Assembly: GCA_963667575.2 (NCBI GenBank)
Contig: CAXXHY010000003.1
Coordinates: forward strand, 40,335 to 104,334
Origin: G963665495 sp963667575
Lineage (GTDB): Bacteria; Desulfobacterota; Desulfovibrionia; Desulfovibrionales; Desulfovibrionaceae
Length of the DNA stretch: 64,000 nt
Reading direction: 5' to 3'
The notes below the pieces were generated by a model that was given only the letters and a program-made list of their open reading frames with translations, made no database searches and was not told the DNA's origin. The position numbers and the translations under genes are program-made. How positions within the stretch are numbered: position 1 is the first letter of the stretch; every line of letters starts with the position of its first letter. Shown piece after piece: positions 9,663 to 18,983 of this stretch.

Positions 9663-11576
9663 GTGGATTCTCTGCATGAGGCCTTGTTGCGCTGCAGTTT
9701 CGGCCAGATGCTCGTGATCGATGTGGATGGCCGGGTTGTCGCAGTGAATGACCGGATGTGCGAACGTCTGGGAATTTCCCGCGATCAACTTTCAGGTTCC
9801 ATGCTGTTCGACTACTTTCCCCCCGAGGTGTCGCAACGACGCAAGGAGTACCTGAAGGAGGCCTTGCAGACGTGCTTGCCGGTTTCTTTCAGGGACATGT
9901 CCGAGAGCGGGATGGAGTTCGAAGCCGTACTTACGCCCGTGATGGACGGTTCCGGCACGCCCTATGCCGTGGTGGTGGCCCTGCAGGACGCTTTGGACCG
10001 GAAAAAGAGCGAAGATGCCCGTTACCGTCTGGCAACGGCCATCGAGCAGGCCATGGAAGCCATTGTTCTGCTGGATACGGAAATGCGTATCACGTATGTG
10101 AACCAGGCTTTCGAATCCATGACCGGTTATGCGCAGCAGGAGGTCAAGGGCTGCAATTTGGAAATCCTGTTTCAGGGCGAGGACCAGGAGTGCGTACTCA
10201 ATAGTCTCGTGACCAGTCTCGAACAGCAGGACTCCTGGGCAGGGCGAACGGCCAACACCCGCAAGAACGGGGAGATGTTTCAGACTGAGCTGACCATTTC
10301 GCGTATTCGGGGAAAACGGTTTCTGTTCATGGGGTATGTCAGTGTCTGGCGCGATGTGACGGACATGGTCGGGCTGGAACGTCAGCTCAGGCAAGCGCAG
10401 AAAATGGAAGCCATTGCCACGCTGGCCAGCGGCATAGCTCATGATTTCAACAATATTCTCGGCCCTATCATTCTGCATGCTGAGGTCAGCCTGACCAGGG
10501 TGGAGGATGGGGGGGATCTGCATGAATCCCTGGAAGAGATTCTCAATTCGGCCAACCGCGCGCGCAATCTGGTAACCCAGATTCTTGGTTTGAGCCGCGG
10601 GCGCGAACGGGACAAACCCGTGCCTTTTCGCCTGAGCACCATTGCCAAGGAATGTCTCAAGATTCTTCGTCCCACATTGAGCGCCTCCATAACCATTTCC
10701 TACAATAATCTGAGCAAGGCCGACGTGGTCCTGGCCGACCCCACGCAAGTGCACCAGGTGCTGCTCAACCTCTGCACCAATGCGGCCCATGCCATCGGCA
10801 ACAAGCAGGGAAATCTGGAAATCACGCTGCAGGATATCAAAGTGGACACCCCGGCCAAGGGTAATTTTCCTTTTCTTGGGATGGGCGAATACGTGAGCAT
10901 GAGCGTACGGGATGACGGAGTGGGCATTGCCAAGGAGGACCAGGAGCGGATTTTCGAGCCTTTTTATACAACTAAACAGGATAACATGGGCACCGGCCTG
11001 GGGCTGGCCGTTGTGCGGAATATTGTGACCGGCATGGGGGGCGGCATTCATCTGGAAAGCGAGCCTGGCAAAGGGTCGGAATTTCAGGTTTTTATTCCAA
11101 AGTGCGTGAATTGCCAGGAAAACAATACGGAAAGGCAGCGTGCCCAGGCCAGAGAGGGCGGCCGGACGCATATTTTGCTGGTGGATGATGACGACGTCAC
11201 GGTACGCTGCGTACGGGAACATCTGTTCGAGCTGGGCTATGATGTCACCCTGTGTCGTAATGGGTATGAAGCCCTGGCCCTGTTCCGCCATGATCCCGAA
11301 CCCTATGATCTGGTGATGATAGACGTGGCCACCCGCGAACTGAACGGACTGGAGCTGGCCAAGGAGTTGAAGCTCAGCCGTTATGATCTCCCGGTTATTT
11401 TGTTAACCACCTACACTGAAATTTTTTCATCGGAAAAGGCCAGGGCATTGGGTATCCGGGCCTTTTTGCGCAAGCCTTGCCAATACGACGAACTGTCGGC
11501 AATCATTTCCAAAATAGTTCCGCAGAAAATTGCCGCAAGCACGGAAGCAGCACATGGCTCAAATTCTGATTATTGA
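9663..11576 (+). CDS. Cytoplasmic PAS-PAS hybrid histidine kinase with C-terminal receiver
   Basis: About 637 residues, no membrane segment. PAS 1 (LVIDVDGRVVAVNDRMCERLG) and PAS 2 (IVLLDTEMRITYVNQAFESM) are followed by a HisKA box (SGIAHDFNNILGPI), ATPase boxes (LCTNAAHAIG, DDGVGIAKED, GTGLGLAVV) and a receiver beginning THILLVDDDD with phosphoacceptor Asp in YDLVMIDVAT. The frame is open from a TTG at 9579, but GTG 9663 is chosen because GGGAGAG lies six bases before it and PAS begins directly after. It overlaps the next regulator by 23 bases, so the pair is probably one phosphorelay. Divergence from the hdr operon hints at redox sensing (inference). Confidence 0.85.
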   Translation: MDSLHEALLRCSFGQMLVIDVDGRVVAVNDRMCERLGISRDQLSGSMLFDYFPPEVSQRRKEYLKEALQTCLPVSFRDMSESGMEFEAVLTPVMDGSGTPYAVVVALQDALDRKKSEDARYRLATAIEQAMEAIVLLDTEMRITYVNQAFESMTGYAQQEVKGCNLEILFQGEDQECVLNSLVTSLEQQDSWAGRTANTRKNGEMFQTELTISRIRGKRFLFMGYVSVWRDVTDMVGLERQLRQAQKMEAIATLASGIAHDFNNILGPIILHAEVSLTRVEDGGDLHESLEEILNSANRARNLVTQILGLSRGRERDKPVPFRLSTIAKECLKILRPTLSASITISYNNLSKADVVLADPTQVHQVLLNLCTNAAHAIGNKQGNLEITLQDIKVDTPAKGNFPFLGMGEYVSMSVRDDGVGIAKEDQERIFEPFYTTKQDNMGTGLGLAVVRNIVTGMGGGIHLESEPGKGSEFQVFIPKCVNCQENNTERQRAQAREGGRTHILLVDDDDVTVRCVREHLFELGYDVTLCRNGYEALALFRHDPEPYDLVMIDVATRELNGLELAKELKLSRYDLPVILLTTYTEIFSSEKARALGIRAFLRKPCQYDELSAIISKIVPQKIAASTEAAHGSNSDY

Positions 11577-12978
11577 CGACGATGTTCAGCTTTGCAAAGC
11601 GCTGGCAATGGTGATCTCTTCCATGGGGCACAAGGTGCAGAGCGCCAATTACCTGGTGCAGGGGCTGGACATGGCGCGCCAAGGGATCTTTGATGTGGTC
11701 ATTCTGGACATAGGCCTGCCGGACGGAAACGGACTGGAAGCTTTGCCCCGCATCCGCGGAAGCAAGAACAAGCCCGAGGTGATCATCCTTTCGGCTTCCA
11801 GTGATCCCGACGGAGCGGAACTGGCCATACGCAGCGGAGCCTGGGGATATATTCCCAAGCCTCCGACTCTCAACAACATCAAACTGCCTGTAACCAGGGC
11901 CATCGAGTACCATCGCCAGAAATTGAGCCGCAGTGCGGCGCAGAATCTGAAACGTGACGGCCTGATCGGCGAGAGCGAAGCCATGCACGGTTGTCTGGAG
12001 CTTGTGGCGCAGGCAGCGGAAACCGACGCCAATGCCTTGATCTGCGGCGAAACCGGAACGGGAAAGGAAGTGGTGGCCCGGACCATTCATGAAAACAGCC
12101 GCCGGGCCGGAAATCCCTTTGTGGTGGTGGATTGCGCGGCCTTGCCGGAGACTCTTGTGGAGAGCATGCTTTTCGGACACGAGCGGGGCGCCTACACCGG
12201 CGCAGACAAGAAGTCCGACGGACTCGTCCGCCAGGCCCATACCGGGACCCTGTTTCTGGACGAAGTAGGGGAGCTTCCCCTGAGCGTGCAGAAAAATTTT
12301 TTGCGCGTGCTGCAGGAACACCGTTTTCGCCCGGTGGGGAGCGGCAAGGAAGTGGAGAGCGATTTTCGACTGCTGGCCGCCACCAACAGGGATCTGGATC
12401 AAATGGTGGGCACCTGGGATTTTCGTCAGGACCTGCTGTTTCGCATCCGGACCATTGCCATAGAAACCCCGCCGCTCAGAGATCGACTCGGCGATGTAAG
12501 GCTTCTGGCCCGGCATTACGTACGGATGGTTGCGGAACGCACGGGCAGTGCTCTCAAAGAATGCTCTCCGGATTTGCTGGAAGCACTCGAGCAATACTCC
12601 TGGCCGGGCAATGTCCGCGAACTGTTCAATGCGCTGGAAAGCGCCATCGCGGCCGCAGGTACGGAAACAACGCTGCTGCCCCGCCACCTGCCGTTGGAAA
12701 TGCGCGTACAGTTCGCCAGGCAGACCATTGCGGCGGGAACCGGAGTGGACGCCGGGAGCGTACTGTTGAACGGACCGGATCCGGAAAATTTTCCAAGTCT
12801 GAAAGTGTTTCGCGAGCGCGTTTTGGGGGAACTGGAGCGGCAGTATCTGCGGGACTTGCTGCTGACCGCGCAGAACGACGTGTCCACAGCGTGCAAGTTA
12901 TCGGATCTTTCCCGCGCGCGATTGTACGCATTATTGAAGAAGCACAGCCTCTCGCGCAAGGAACTGGCCGTGGAGTGA
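11554..12978 (+). CDS. Sigma-54-dependent response regulator (REC-AAA+-Fis HTH), GAYTGA variant
   Basis: 474 residues. Receiver LIIDDDVQLCKAL with Asp in VVILDIGLPDG and Lys in YIPKPP; AAA+ domain with Walker A GETGTGKE and Walker B GTLFLDEVGELP; C-terminal Fis-type helix-turn-helix (VSTACKLSDLSRARLYALLKK). The sigma-54 contact loop reads GAYTGA in place of the usual GAFTGA; Tyr is accepted in some enhancer-binding proteins, so it is probably active. The start at 11554 (MAQILIIDDD) follows GGAAG and overlaps the kinase gene. It may act on the sigma-54-like sites in the window, but the target is not shown by sequence. Confidence 0.9.
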   Translation: MAQILIIDDDVQLCKALAMVISSMGHKVQSANYLVQGLDMARQGIFDVVILDIGLPDGNGLEALPRIRGSKNKPEVIILSASSDPDGAELAIRSGAWGYIPKPPTLNNIKLPVTRAIEYHRQKLSRSAAQNLKRDGLIGESEAMHGCLELVAQAAETDANALICGETGTGKEVVARTIHENSRRAGNPFVVVDCAALPETLVESMLFGHERGAYTGADKKSDGLVRQAHTGTLFLDEVGELPLSVQKNFLRVLQEHRFRPVGSGKEVESDFRLLAATNRDLDQMVGTWDFRQDLLFRIRTIAIETPPLRDRLGDVRLLARHYVRMVAERTGSALKECSPDLLEALEQYSWPGNVRELFNALESAIAAAGTETTLLPRHLPLEMRVQFARQTIAAGTGVDAGSVLLNGPDPENFPSLKVFRERVLGELERQYLRDLLLTAQNDVSTACKLSDLSRARLYALLKKHSLSRKELAVE

Positions 12979-13006
12979 GGTGCAAGATTATTGACTAAAA
13001 AAAGGC

Positions 13007-13050
13007 CCGGTTTGCCCTGCATGCCCCATTAAAAGCAGGTTGCAAACCGG
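13007..13050 (-). terminator. Intrinsic terminator at the end of the pilin operon
   Basis: Arms CCGGTTTGC (13007-13015) and GCAAACCGG (13042-13050), extended inward by CCTGC / GCAGG. Read on the minus strand the hairpin is followed by a run of eight T, so it ends transcription from the minus-strand operon. It may also slow transcripts from the convergent regulator ending at 12978. Confidence 0.8.
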
Positions 13051-13101
13051 AGCCAGTCCCCGTTGTTCCCCCTAGAATCCCCCATTCCCTGCATCATGCT
13101 C

Positions 13102-13359
13102 TTATTGTGCGTCTTTCCCGTCCTTGGAAATAGTATTGCGACGGATTGTGTTCCGTGTTTTTGCGTCCGGTGTCGTACCTGTTTCCTGCTGGTTCACGCT
13201 TTTCGGCAGTGTGCCGGTCCCTTCCTGTTGAAATTGCAATCCGGAATCCAGATTATTGCGCGTACGTGCTTGCGACTGGGCATACCCTGGAATGGTTTCC
13301 AGCAGGAATCCAGTGGTGACGACAGCCACGGACAGAAATATGAAAAGCAGACGTTTCAT
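13102..13359 (-). CDS. Small exported hypothetical protein, last gene of pilin operon
   Basis: 85 residues from ATG 13359, which follows AAGGAGAACGTC; an upstream in-frame start at 13404 has no ribosome site and would hide the signal peptide. The N-terminus MKRLLFIFLSVAVVTTGFLL is a clear Sec signal with probable cleavage near GYAQS. The mature part is short, polar, rich in Asn, Gln, Thr and Arg, without cysteine, and looks disordered. It starts 11 bases after the lectin-pilin gene and is followed by the operon terminator. No family recognised; a pilus-associated role rests on position only. There is no C-terminal sorting signal. Confidence 0.75.
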   Translation of the reverse strand: MKRLLFIFLSVAVVTTGFLLETIPGYAQSQARTRNNLDSGLQFQQEGTGTLPKSVNQQETGTTPDAKTRNTIRRNTISKDGKDAQ

Positions 13360-13369
13360 GACGTTCTCC

Positions 13370-15520
13370 TTAATAGGGGTCGGTAATAATGTCTTCGTCG
13401 CCACCGGCTCTGAACACGGTTTTGTAATTCCTTATCTTGGCGACCTGGGTCGCGGCGCCGGTTCCCTCGGTAAATCCGACGAGGATGGTATTCAGTTTTT
13501 CGTGGTCAGCCTGTTCCAGATAAAAGGTCTGCTCCAGCGCCGGATAGTAGGTCGGGAAGCCGGGATTGTCAGTGGAATTGACCTCGTAATCTCCTTCCAG
13601 ATCCCAGAGCGTTTTGTCCACATTCACGAATTCCGCGCAATTGGTAGACTGGCTGCAGCGGTTGACCCAGACCTTGTTGGTGTACTCGTATTTGCCGTAA
13701 TTGGGATCCGTATTGTCGTCCACCGCATCCAGACTGCGGTGCATTTCAACACGTACGGCGTATTCGTAGTAATTGCTGATGGTGTACCATTTCTGGAGAT
13801 CGGAAGTCGCCTGGAACACGTTGTTGGTGGCCGTGTTCAAACCAGACCCGTGCTTGTTGTCGTCATAGGTCTTGAGTCCTGCTTCGGTCCAACTCTGGGT
13901 GGGGGAGATTTCCTTGCGGCAGTTGAACTGCGAACCACATCCGGTTTCGAGATCGTCGCCCCAATAGACAAAGGAGAGATGTTCGCGCGGATAGAAGACT
14001 CCCGGATCCTTTCGGCCTCCGCCGGTGGACCAGTCCGAACTGCAGACGCAGGTGCCGTCGTTGCGGTACGTATCGAATTCGACACCGAATTTAGGCGGCT
14101 GGATGCCGTCGCGGTCCGGGTCCACCCAGTGGCTGATCGGCTTTAAAGGATCATCGGGGTTGTTCTTGTAGACCCGGCTGTCTCCGGCATAGGCGATGAG
14201 TTCGCCCAGTTCGGAGTCTCCGCCCACATCCAGCGGACTGTTGTCCACACCATTCATGATGGTGAAGACAAAGCCGTCGGCGTCTCTCTGGTCGAATTCG
14301 ATGGTGAAGAACGAGCGCAGGCCCAGGCCGAAATCGCACCTGCCGTCGATGCAGAACAGGTTGACTCCGTGCTTGGTGCCCGAATACCAGACCGCGCCGA
14401 AGGTATAGTAGACGCCGGCCCCGAGGTTTACCCCCGGATCCGCGGTCAGTTCCACCGGATTGGTGGTCGGGTCGGAAGTCACCACCGTATGGGGGTCGTC
14501 ATGGGTGATGCCGTCCTTTTTTTTGCGCGTGTCTTCGGCAACGAAAAAACTCTGCGTAATGGATTTTTCCACCTGTTCGGGGCCGGATAAGCCTGTGGAC
14601 GTGGCCCAGAGATTCATGTTGTTGAGCGAATTCAGAACCACGAAATCGCCGTTTCCCAGGTTTTTCAGGTCATCGCCGTTGTCGGGAGCCCAGCCGCTGG
14701 CCCAGTTTTGCGTATTGCCGTTTTTGTCCGGAGGCTTTCTCAGATTGGTGAACGTATAGGTCCCGTCGCCGTTATCTATCCGTTCTTCATACAGGTAGTC
14801 ATGGGATTTGACGGTGATGATGCCGTTTTGTTCGGGAAAGATCACGGCCCCGGAGTTGACCGTAAGATTGTCGCCTTCCTTGATGGTCTGGCTTCCGGTT
14901 TTGCATTGAACGGCCAGGAAGTAGATGCGCCCGGTGATGTCCGGCCAGAGGGAGTCCTGCAAGGTAAGAAAAATGCGTGTTCTGCTGGCGTTCAAACTGG
15001 ATCCGATGACACGGGCGTTGTTCTGGGCCTGGATGAAATCCAGGTCCTGGCTGCTGACGGCATACAGGTCGTCTGCCGAACTGCCGAACGTGGGAACAGT
15101 AAAACCCTCGGGAAAGGGCTCGTCGCCAGGTTGTTTGAGCTCAAGCTGCTGGTTGGCTTCAACGTGGTTGGTATTGACGGACTCGAAGGTTCCCAGTGCG
15201 TAGACCTTGAGCTTGAAGGATTTGCCGTCTTCGACCTTGTATTCGGGGATGCCGTTGATATTGCCCATTTTCTGGTCAATGCTGTAGCCCTGGAGTTTCA
15301 TCTGACTTTGGGCGTAGCGAATGCCTGATTCGGCCATGTAATAAGAGAGCTTGTAATGATTGACGTCCGTGGCGATTCTTCCGGCCGTGCCGAACATGGT
15401 CAACATGGCGGCCGCAAGGACGCTCAAGGTAACCAGGGTTGCAATGTAGAATACCAGTGCCGCTCCGCTTTCCGGGCCGCCAATGCCTCGAACCGAGTGT
15501 GTTGCTCTGATAGTTTCCAT
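13370..15520 (-). CDS. PilX-like pilus protein with lectin-like (L-type/ConA) domain
   Basis: 716 residues. Positively charged start, then a single hydrophobic stretch GAALVFYIATLVTLSVLAAA ending in the YYMAESGIRYAQSQM segment typical of PilX / GspK-type minor pilins. The central part has signs of a legume-lectin-like beta sandwich: DADGFVFTIMNG, LGELIAYAGDS and FGVEFDTYRNDG, the last matching the VEFDT strand of L-type lectins. Paired cysteines (CIDGRC, CVCSS, GCGSQFNC) suggest an oxidised extracellular fold. ATG 15520 follows AAGGAAGG. It lies between two pseudopilin genes and the small exported gene. A tip adhesin role is inference. The lectin call comes from motif resemblance. Confidence 0.78.
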   Translation of the reverse strand: METIRATHSVRGIGGPESGAALVFYIATLVTLSVLAAAMLTMFGTAGRIATDVNHYKLSYYMAESGIRYAQSQMKLQGYSIDQKMGNINGIPEYKVEDGKSFKLKVYALGTFESVNTNHVEANQQLELKQPGDEPFPEGFTVPTFGSSADDLYAVSSQDLDFIQAQNNARVIGSSLNASRTRIFLTLQDSLWPDITGRIYFLAVQCKTGSQTIKEGDNLTVNSGAVIFPEQNGIITVKSHDYLYEERIDNGDGTYTFTNLRKPPDKNGNTQNWASGWAPDNGDDLKNLGNGDFVVLNSLNNMNLWATSTGLSGPEQVEKSITQSFFVAEDTRKKKDGITHDDPHTVVTSDPTTNPVELTADPGVNLGAGVYYTFGAVWYSGTKHGVNLFCIDGRCDFGLGLRSFFTIEFDQRDADGFVFTIMNGVDNSPLDVGGDSELGELIAYAGDSRVYKNNPDDPLKPISHWVDPDRDGIQPPKFGVEFDTYRNDGTCVCSSDWSTGGGRKDPGVFYPREHLSFVYWGDDLETGCGSQFNCRKEISPTQSWTEAGLKTYDDNKHGSGLNTATNNVFQATSDLQKWYTISNYYEYAVRVEMHRSLDAVDDNTDPNYGKYEYTNKVWVNRCSQSTNCAEFVNVDKTLWDLEGDYEVNSTDNPGFPTYYPALEQTFYLEQADHEKLNTILVGFTEGTGAATQVAKIRNYKTVFRAGGDEDIITDPY

Positions 15521-15534
15521 GGCTTCCTTCCTTG

Positions 15535-16016
15535 CTAACAACCTGGAACGTCACCGACCTCTATAAGCGTACGCGGGCTGAAGCTGAGGTCGAAGTTTCT
15601 CGTGAGACCACTTTTTCCAGTATACGTGAAAGTGATGCTGATGTCTTTCACATTACCATTTTCCTGGTTCATGGTCATGCCCGTATCGCTCAGATTGGTC
15701 AGAACATTCCAATTCATGATCCGCAGGGTGGAACCATCGATGATCTGCAGGGTTTCTTCCTGATCCTGCGTATCGGTGAATTTTACCTGAGCATCCTGGG
15801 TGAAACAGGTGATGTTTTCCATCTCGCTCATACGGGTGCTGATGACGTCGAACATGGGCTTGAGTTCGCCTGCGGCTATGGAGTTGCCTTCGGAGATAAG
15901 ATAGCCTTCCACGCCGGTCATGATGAAAGCTGTAGATGCCCAAGCTGATCATGGACAACAGAATCAGGGACGCGATGACTTCCACCAGGGTGAATCCGTT
16001 GCGTCTGCGTATTCAT
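15535..16016 (-). CDS. Type IV pilin/pseudopilin-like protein (two frameshifts)
   Basis: Starts MNT at 16016 behind CCGGAG. After removing one base near 16000 the protein reads R-R-N-G-F-T-L-V-E-V followed by IASLILLSMISLGIYSF, the prepilin peptidase site (cut before F) and hydrophobic helix of class III pseudopilins or type IV minor pilins. A second extra T near 15930 (AGCTTTCATCATG) separates this from the globular part MTGVEGYLISEGNS to the stop at 15535. Corrected length is 160 codons. It resembles PilW/GspJ-type minor pilins. Processing needs a PilD-like peptidase, which is not in the window. Confidence 0.78.
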
Positions 16017-16017
16017 G

Positions 16018-16505
16018 TCAATGTACTCCGGCTGGATCGTTAGGATAACGAATTTGGGCGAACAAGGTGACGTAATACCTGCCGTTGGGATCCTGCGATT
16101 TGACGCGCAGCAATGGAACCTGATCATCGTTGAGCAGGATGGAAACGAGCATCGCCGTTGGAATTGAAGCAGCGTTCTTCCGCCAGCATGGTCACGTTGG
16201 ACGTGGACGTTCAGGCTTGGCCACGGAGGCTATTCAGATTGCTAACGAAGTCTTCGAAGTCACTGGTCACTGTCAGTGCTGTCATGAACGTCCTGTGCAC
16301 GTATTCCGCTGTGGCGTCTTCCATGCGCGCTGCCTATTTGCGACTCCTGGAGAATCCAGTCCAGCGGGCTGGTTGCTGACGGGGATGGTGGTGTTCATGA
16401 ACTGAAACAACGTGGCCCCTGTCCAGGCCATGAATGACAAAGGTGATGATGATTTCGATAAGGGTGAATCCCTTGTTGTGAATTGCGTGTCGTGTCCTGG
16501 TTCAT
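16018..16505 (-). CDS. Pseudopilin-like protein, first gene of pilin operon (about eight frameshifts)
   Basis: Begins MNQDTTRNSQ at 16505 after GGGGG. Correcting one G gives QQ-G-F-T-L-I-E-I-I-I-T-F, a prepilin cleavage site and helix, then MAWTGATLFQFMNTTIPVSN, then EDATAEYVHRTFMTALTV, and a C-terminus QVPLLRVKSQDPNGRYYVTL ending at 16018, one base before the next gene. The frame changes at about 16478, 16432, 16370, 16325, three times near 16215-16235 and once near 16155. All fit extra duplicated bases and eight removals give a whole number of codons. An in-frame TGA near 16226 disappears with the same correction. PilV/GspI-like by position; the family is not certain. Confidence 0.65.
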
Positions 16506-16604
16506 AAGCTACCCCCTTTGAAAATCTGCGGCCGCTTTCCGTGCTTCTCGATGTTGAATCGAAACACTGTCGGGCGTATTGCCCGGATGACATATTTGGG
16601 GGAA

Positions 16605-16620
16605 AGCAAAAGACGAACCA
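16605..16620 (-). promoter_or_regulatory. Sigma-54 promoter of the pilin operon
   Basis: On the minus strand TGGTTCGTCTTTTGCT shows GG-N10-GC spacing and a perfect TTGCT at -12. It lies 100 bases before the first pilin start (16505) and directly downstream of a gene for a sigma-54 activator, with tandem repeats a further 90-130 bases upstream. That is the standard layout of an enhancer-controlled promoter. Confidence 0.65.
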
Positions 16621-16682
16621 TGTTCGTATAAAATAAAAAAAGTATTTAAAACGATATGTTATATTAGGGCTGAATTGGTATG

Positions 16683-16735
16683 AAAGTGTGCGCAGCGGTG
16701 TGCTGTCACAAAGTGTGGCGCCACAAAGTGTGGCG
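16683..16735. promoter_or_regulatory. Tandem upstream activator sites
   Basis: CACAAAGTGTGGCG occurs twice with a 15-base period (16707-16720 and 16722-16735), and a partial third copy AAAGTGTG(C) lies at 16683-16692. Each unit contains the short palindrome CCACA-AAG-TGTGG. Position about 90-130 bases upstream of the sigma-54 promoter suits binding of the neighbouring activator (inference). Confidence 0.6.
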
Positions 16736-16741
16736 GAAGGA

Positions 16742-18983
16742 TCAGAGGATGGAGTATTTTTCGAGTTTTCTGTACAGGGTCCGGCGATTGATGCCCAGGA
16801 GATCTGCGGCTGCGCTCTTGTTCCAGCGCGCCTGTTCCAGGGCATTGAGAATGGCCTGTTTTTCCGTTGCTTCATCCGCGTATTGCGTTTCCAGTGAGGC
16901 AGGAAAAAACAGTGTCTGCATCGGCTTCTGCAAGGAGTTCTTCCGGCAGGTGCTGGAGGTCGATGGCGTTGCCGGGCGGCGCCATGATGCAGGCGTGCTC
17001 CAATGCGTGCTTGAGTTCCCGAACGTTGCCGGGCCAGGAATAGCTGAGCAGCGCGTCCAGGGCAGCCGGCGTGGGACCTTCGAGGTGTTTGTGAAAATGC
17101 GAGGCGTATTTCATGATGAAATGGGAAGCCAGCAGCGGAATATCTTCGACGCGGTCGCGTAACGGAGGCAAATGGATGGAAACCACTTTCAGACGGAAAA
17201 AGAGATCCTTGCGAAAAAGTCCCTGCCGGATGCGTTCCTCAAGATTCCGGTTGGTGGCTGCCAGCAGCCGGACATTCACCTTGATGGAACGGGTTTCCCC
17301 GACGCGTTCGAATTCCTTGTATTCCAGGACCCGCAGCAGTTTGAGCTGGATGGACATGGGCAGGTCGCCGATTTCATCCAGTAGCAGCGTTCCGCCCTGG
17401 GCTGCTTCGAATCTTCCGACTTTGTTTGCCGTGGCTCCGGTGAACGCTCCTTTGACATGACCGAAAAGTTCGCTCTCCAGCAGGGTTTCGGAAAGGGCGG
17501 CACAGTTGAGTTTTATCAGCGGTCCGCTGGAACGAGAGCCTTCCTTGTGCAGGGCTTCGGCCACAAGCTCTTTGCCGGTACCGTTATCGCCGGTGATCAA
17601 CACGGTGGTGTCGATGTCTCCGAGTTGTCTGATACGAGTAAAGACGGCTTCCATGGCGGGACTTTTTCCGATTATGCCGTTGAAACACGCATTCCGGGAG
17701 AGTTCCTGTTCCAATCGGATTGAGCGTGTGACGTCGCGCAGCAGAACCATGCTGCCAGAGGTTCTGTCGTCGATTTCCTTGAGTGGGATGATGCTGATGG
17801 AAAGAACAATTTCATGCTTGTCCGGGCAGGTGCAGGTGGCCTGGCATTCCTGCAGTGTGCTTCTGTCAATCAGGGCCTTGCTGAGAGTGTCGTTGATATC
17901 GCAATGCAGGAGATGCAAAAGGTTTTGCCTGATCAAAGTATTGTGCGACTGATGACGGAGCAGAGGGAGCTGCATGAAAGACTGATTGGCCTCAATGATG
18001 CGCATTTCATGGTCTACCATGACCACAGCAAAAGGCATGTTGTGAAAAATTGTTTCCAGATGAAAGGCCGTACGTTCGCGCTGAATGCGATATTCACGCA
18101 GTTTTTTATCGATCTCGATACGTTGCGTAATATCTCTGCCCACGATTTGATATTCGATGAATTTGTTATTGCCTTTGTACAGCGCCTGAAAATTCTGCTG
18201 GAGCCAGCGCACGTCGCCCGATGGGAGCAGTACGCGATGTTCCATAATGCTGTTGGGAGTGCGGGGAGTCAGGTTGCTGATCAGTTTTTGGACTTTGTCC
18301 CGATCATCGGGATGCAACAGATTCCAGTATGAGCTGGCGACGAGTTCCGGGGCGTTTTTTTCAAAATAGCGGGAAAAAGTGGCGTTGATAAAGGTAATTC
18401 TGCCTTGGACGGATAAACGGCAGATGATTTCCGTCTGATCCTGGACAATATGTCTGAACCGGGCTTCACTTTGGGCCAGTTCCTGCGTTGTCCGCCATTT
18501 AGCGCACAGGGAGGTTGCAAACTGCAGGATTTCACTTTTGTGAAAGGGCTTGTGGAGATAGAGCAATTTGTCCGCTGGTGGTATGCGGCTGATAATTTCC
18601 TGCGGACCATAATCTTCAAACCCGGTGACCAGAACAATTTCCATGTCCTGATCTTTTTCCCGGATGCGCTGGGCGAGTTGGACGCCATCCATTCCCGGCG
18701 GCATACGAACATCAAGAAAGGCCACGGAAAAAGGACGGTCGGTCTCAAGCGCCTGGTTGAACACCAGAAGCGCCTCTTCGGCGTTTTTGCAGAGCGTGAG
18801 CTCAAAAAGTTTTTGCTCCTGCTGGTCCGATGCTGATCCGAAAAGCCTGTTTTCCAGGGATTGTCTTGCCTTACGGTCAGCGGATACGGGCGAATCACCC
18901 AGTACAGAGCGGTAAAGCGAGCGGATGTCGGATTCGTCATCCACTGCCAGAACACGGAAGGGATTTGGCTCAGCCCTGAACAT
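16742..18983 (-). CDS. Sigma-54-dependent response regulator REC-PAS-PAS-AAA+-HTH (one frameshift)
   Basis: About 746 residues after removing one T from a run of six near 16905. Receiver LAVDDESDIRSLY with Asp in VAFLDVRMPPG, and an unusually long loop between the first helix and the second strand. Two PAS domains follow (IICRLSVQGRITFINATF; FAVVMVDHEMRIIEANQSF), then AAA+ with Walker A GDNGTGKE, sigma-54 loop GAFTGA and Walker B GGTLLLDEIGDLP, and finally a Fis-type HTH (NKSAAADLLGINRRTLYRKL) in the shifted frame. ATG 18983 overlaps the kinase stop; a TTG at 19010 is also possible. It probably activates the pilin promoter at 16605 together with the CHASE4 kinase. Confidence 0.87.

Noticed and set aside
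9792..11291. 499-residue minus-strand frame opposite the hybrid kinase
   Set aside because: Antisense shadow of a GC-rich gene with all kinase motifs intact on the plus strand.
13102..13359. Small exported protein as an exosortase target
   Set aside because: It ends KDGKDAQ and lacks a C-terminal hydrophobic helix or sorting motif.
16018..16505. In-frame TGA in the first pilin gene read as selenocysteine
   Set aside because: A selenium-type operon exists nearby, but the codon vanishes when three duplicated C residues are removed, the local error rate is high, and no SECIS-like hairpin was seen after it.
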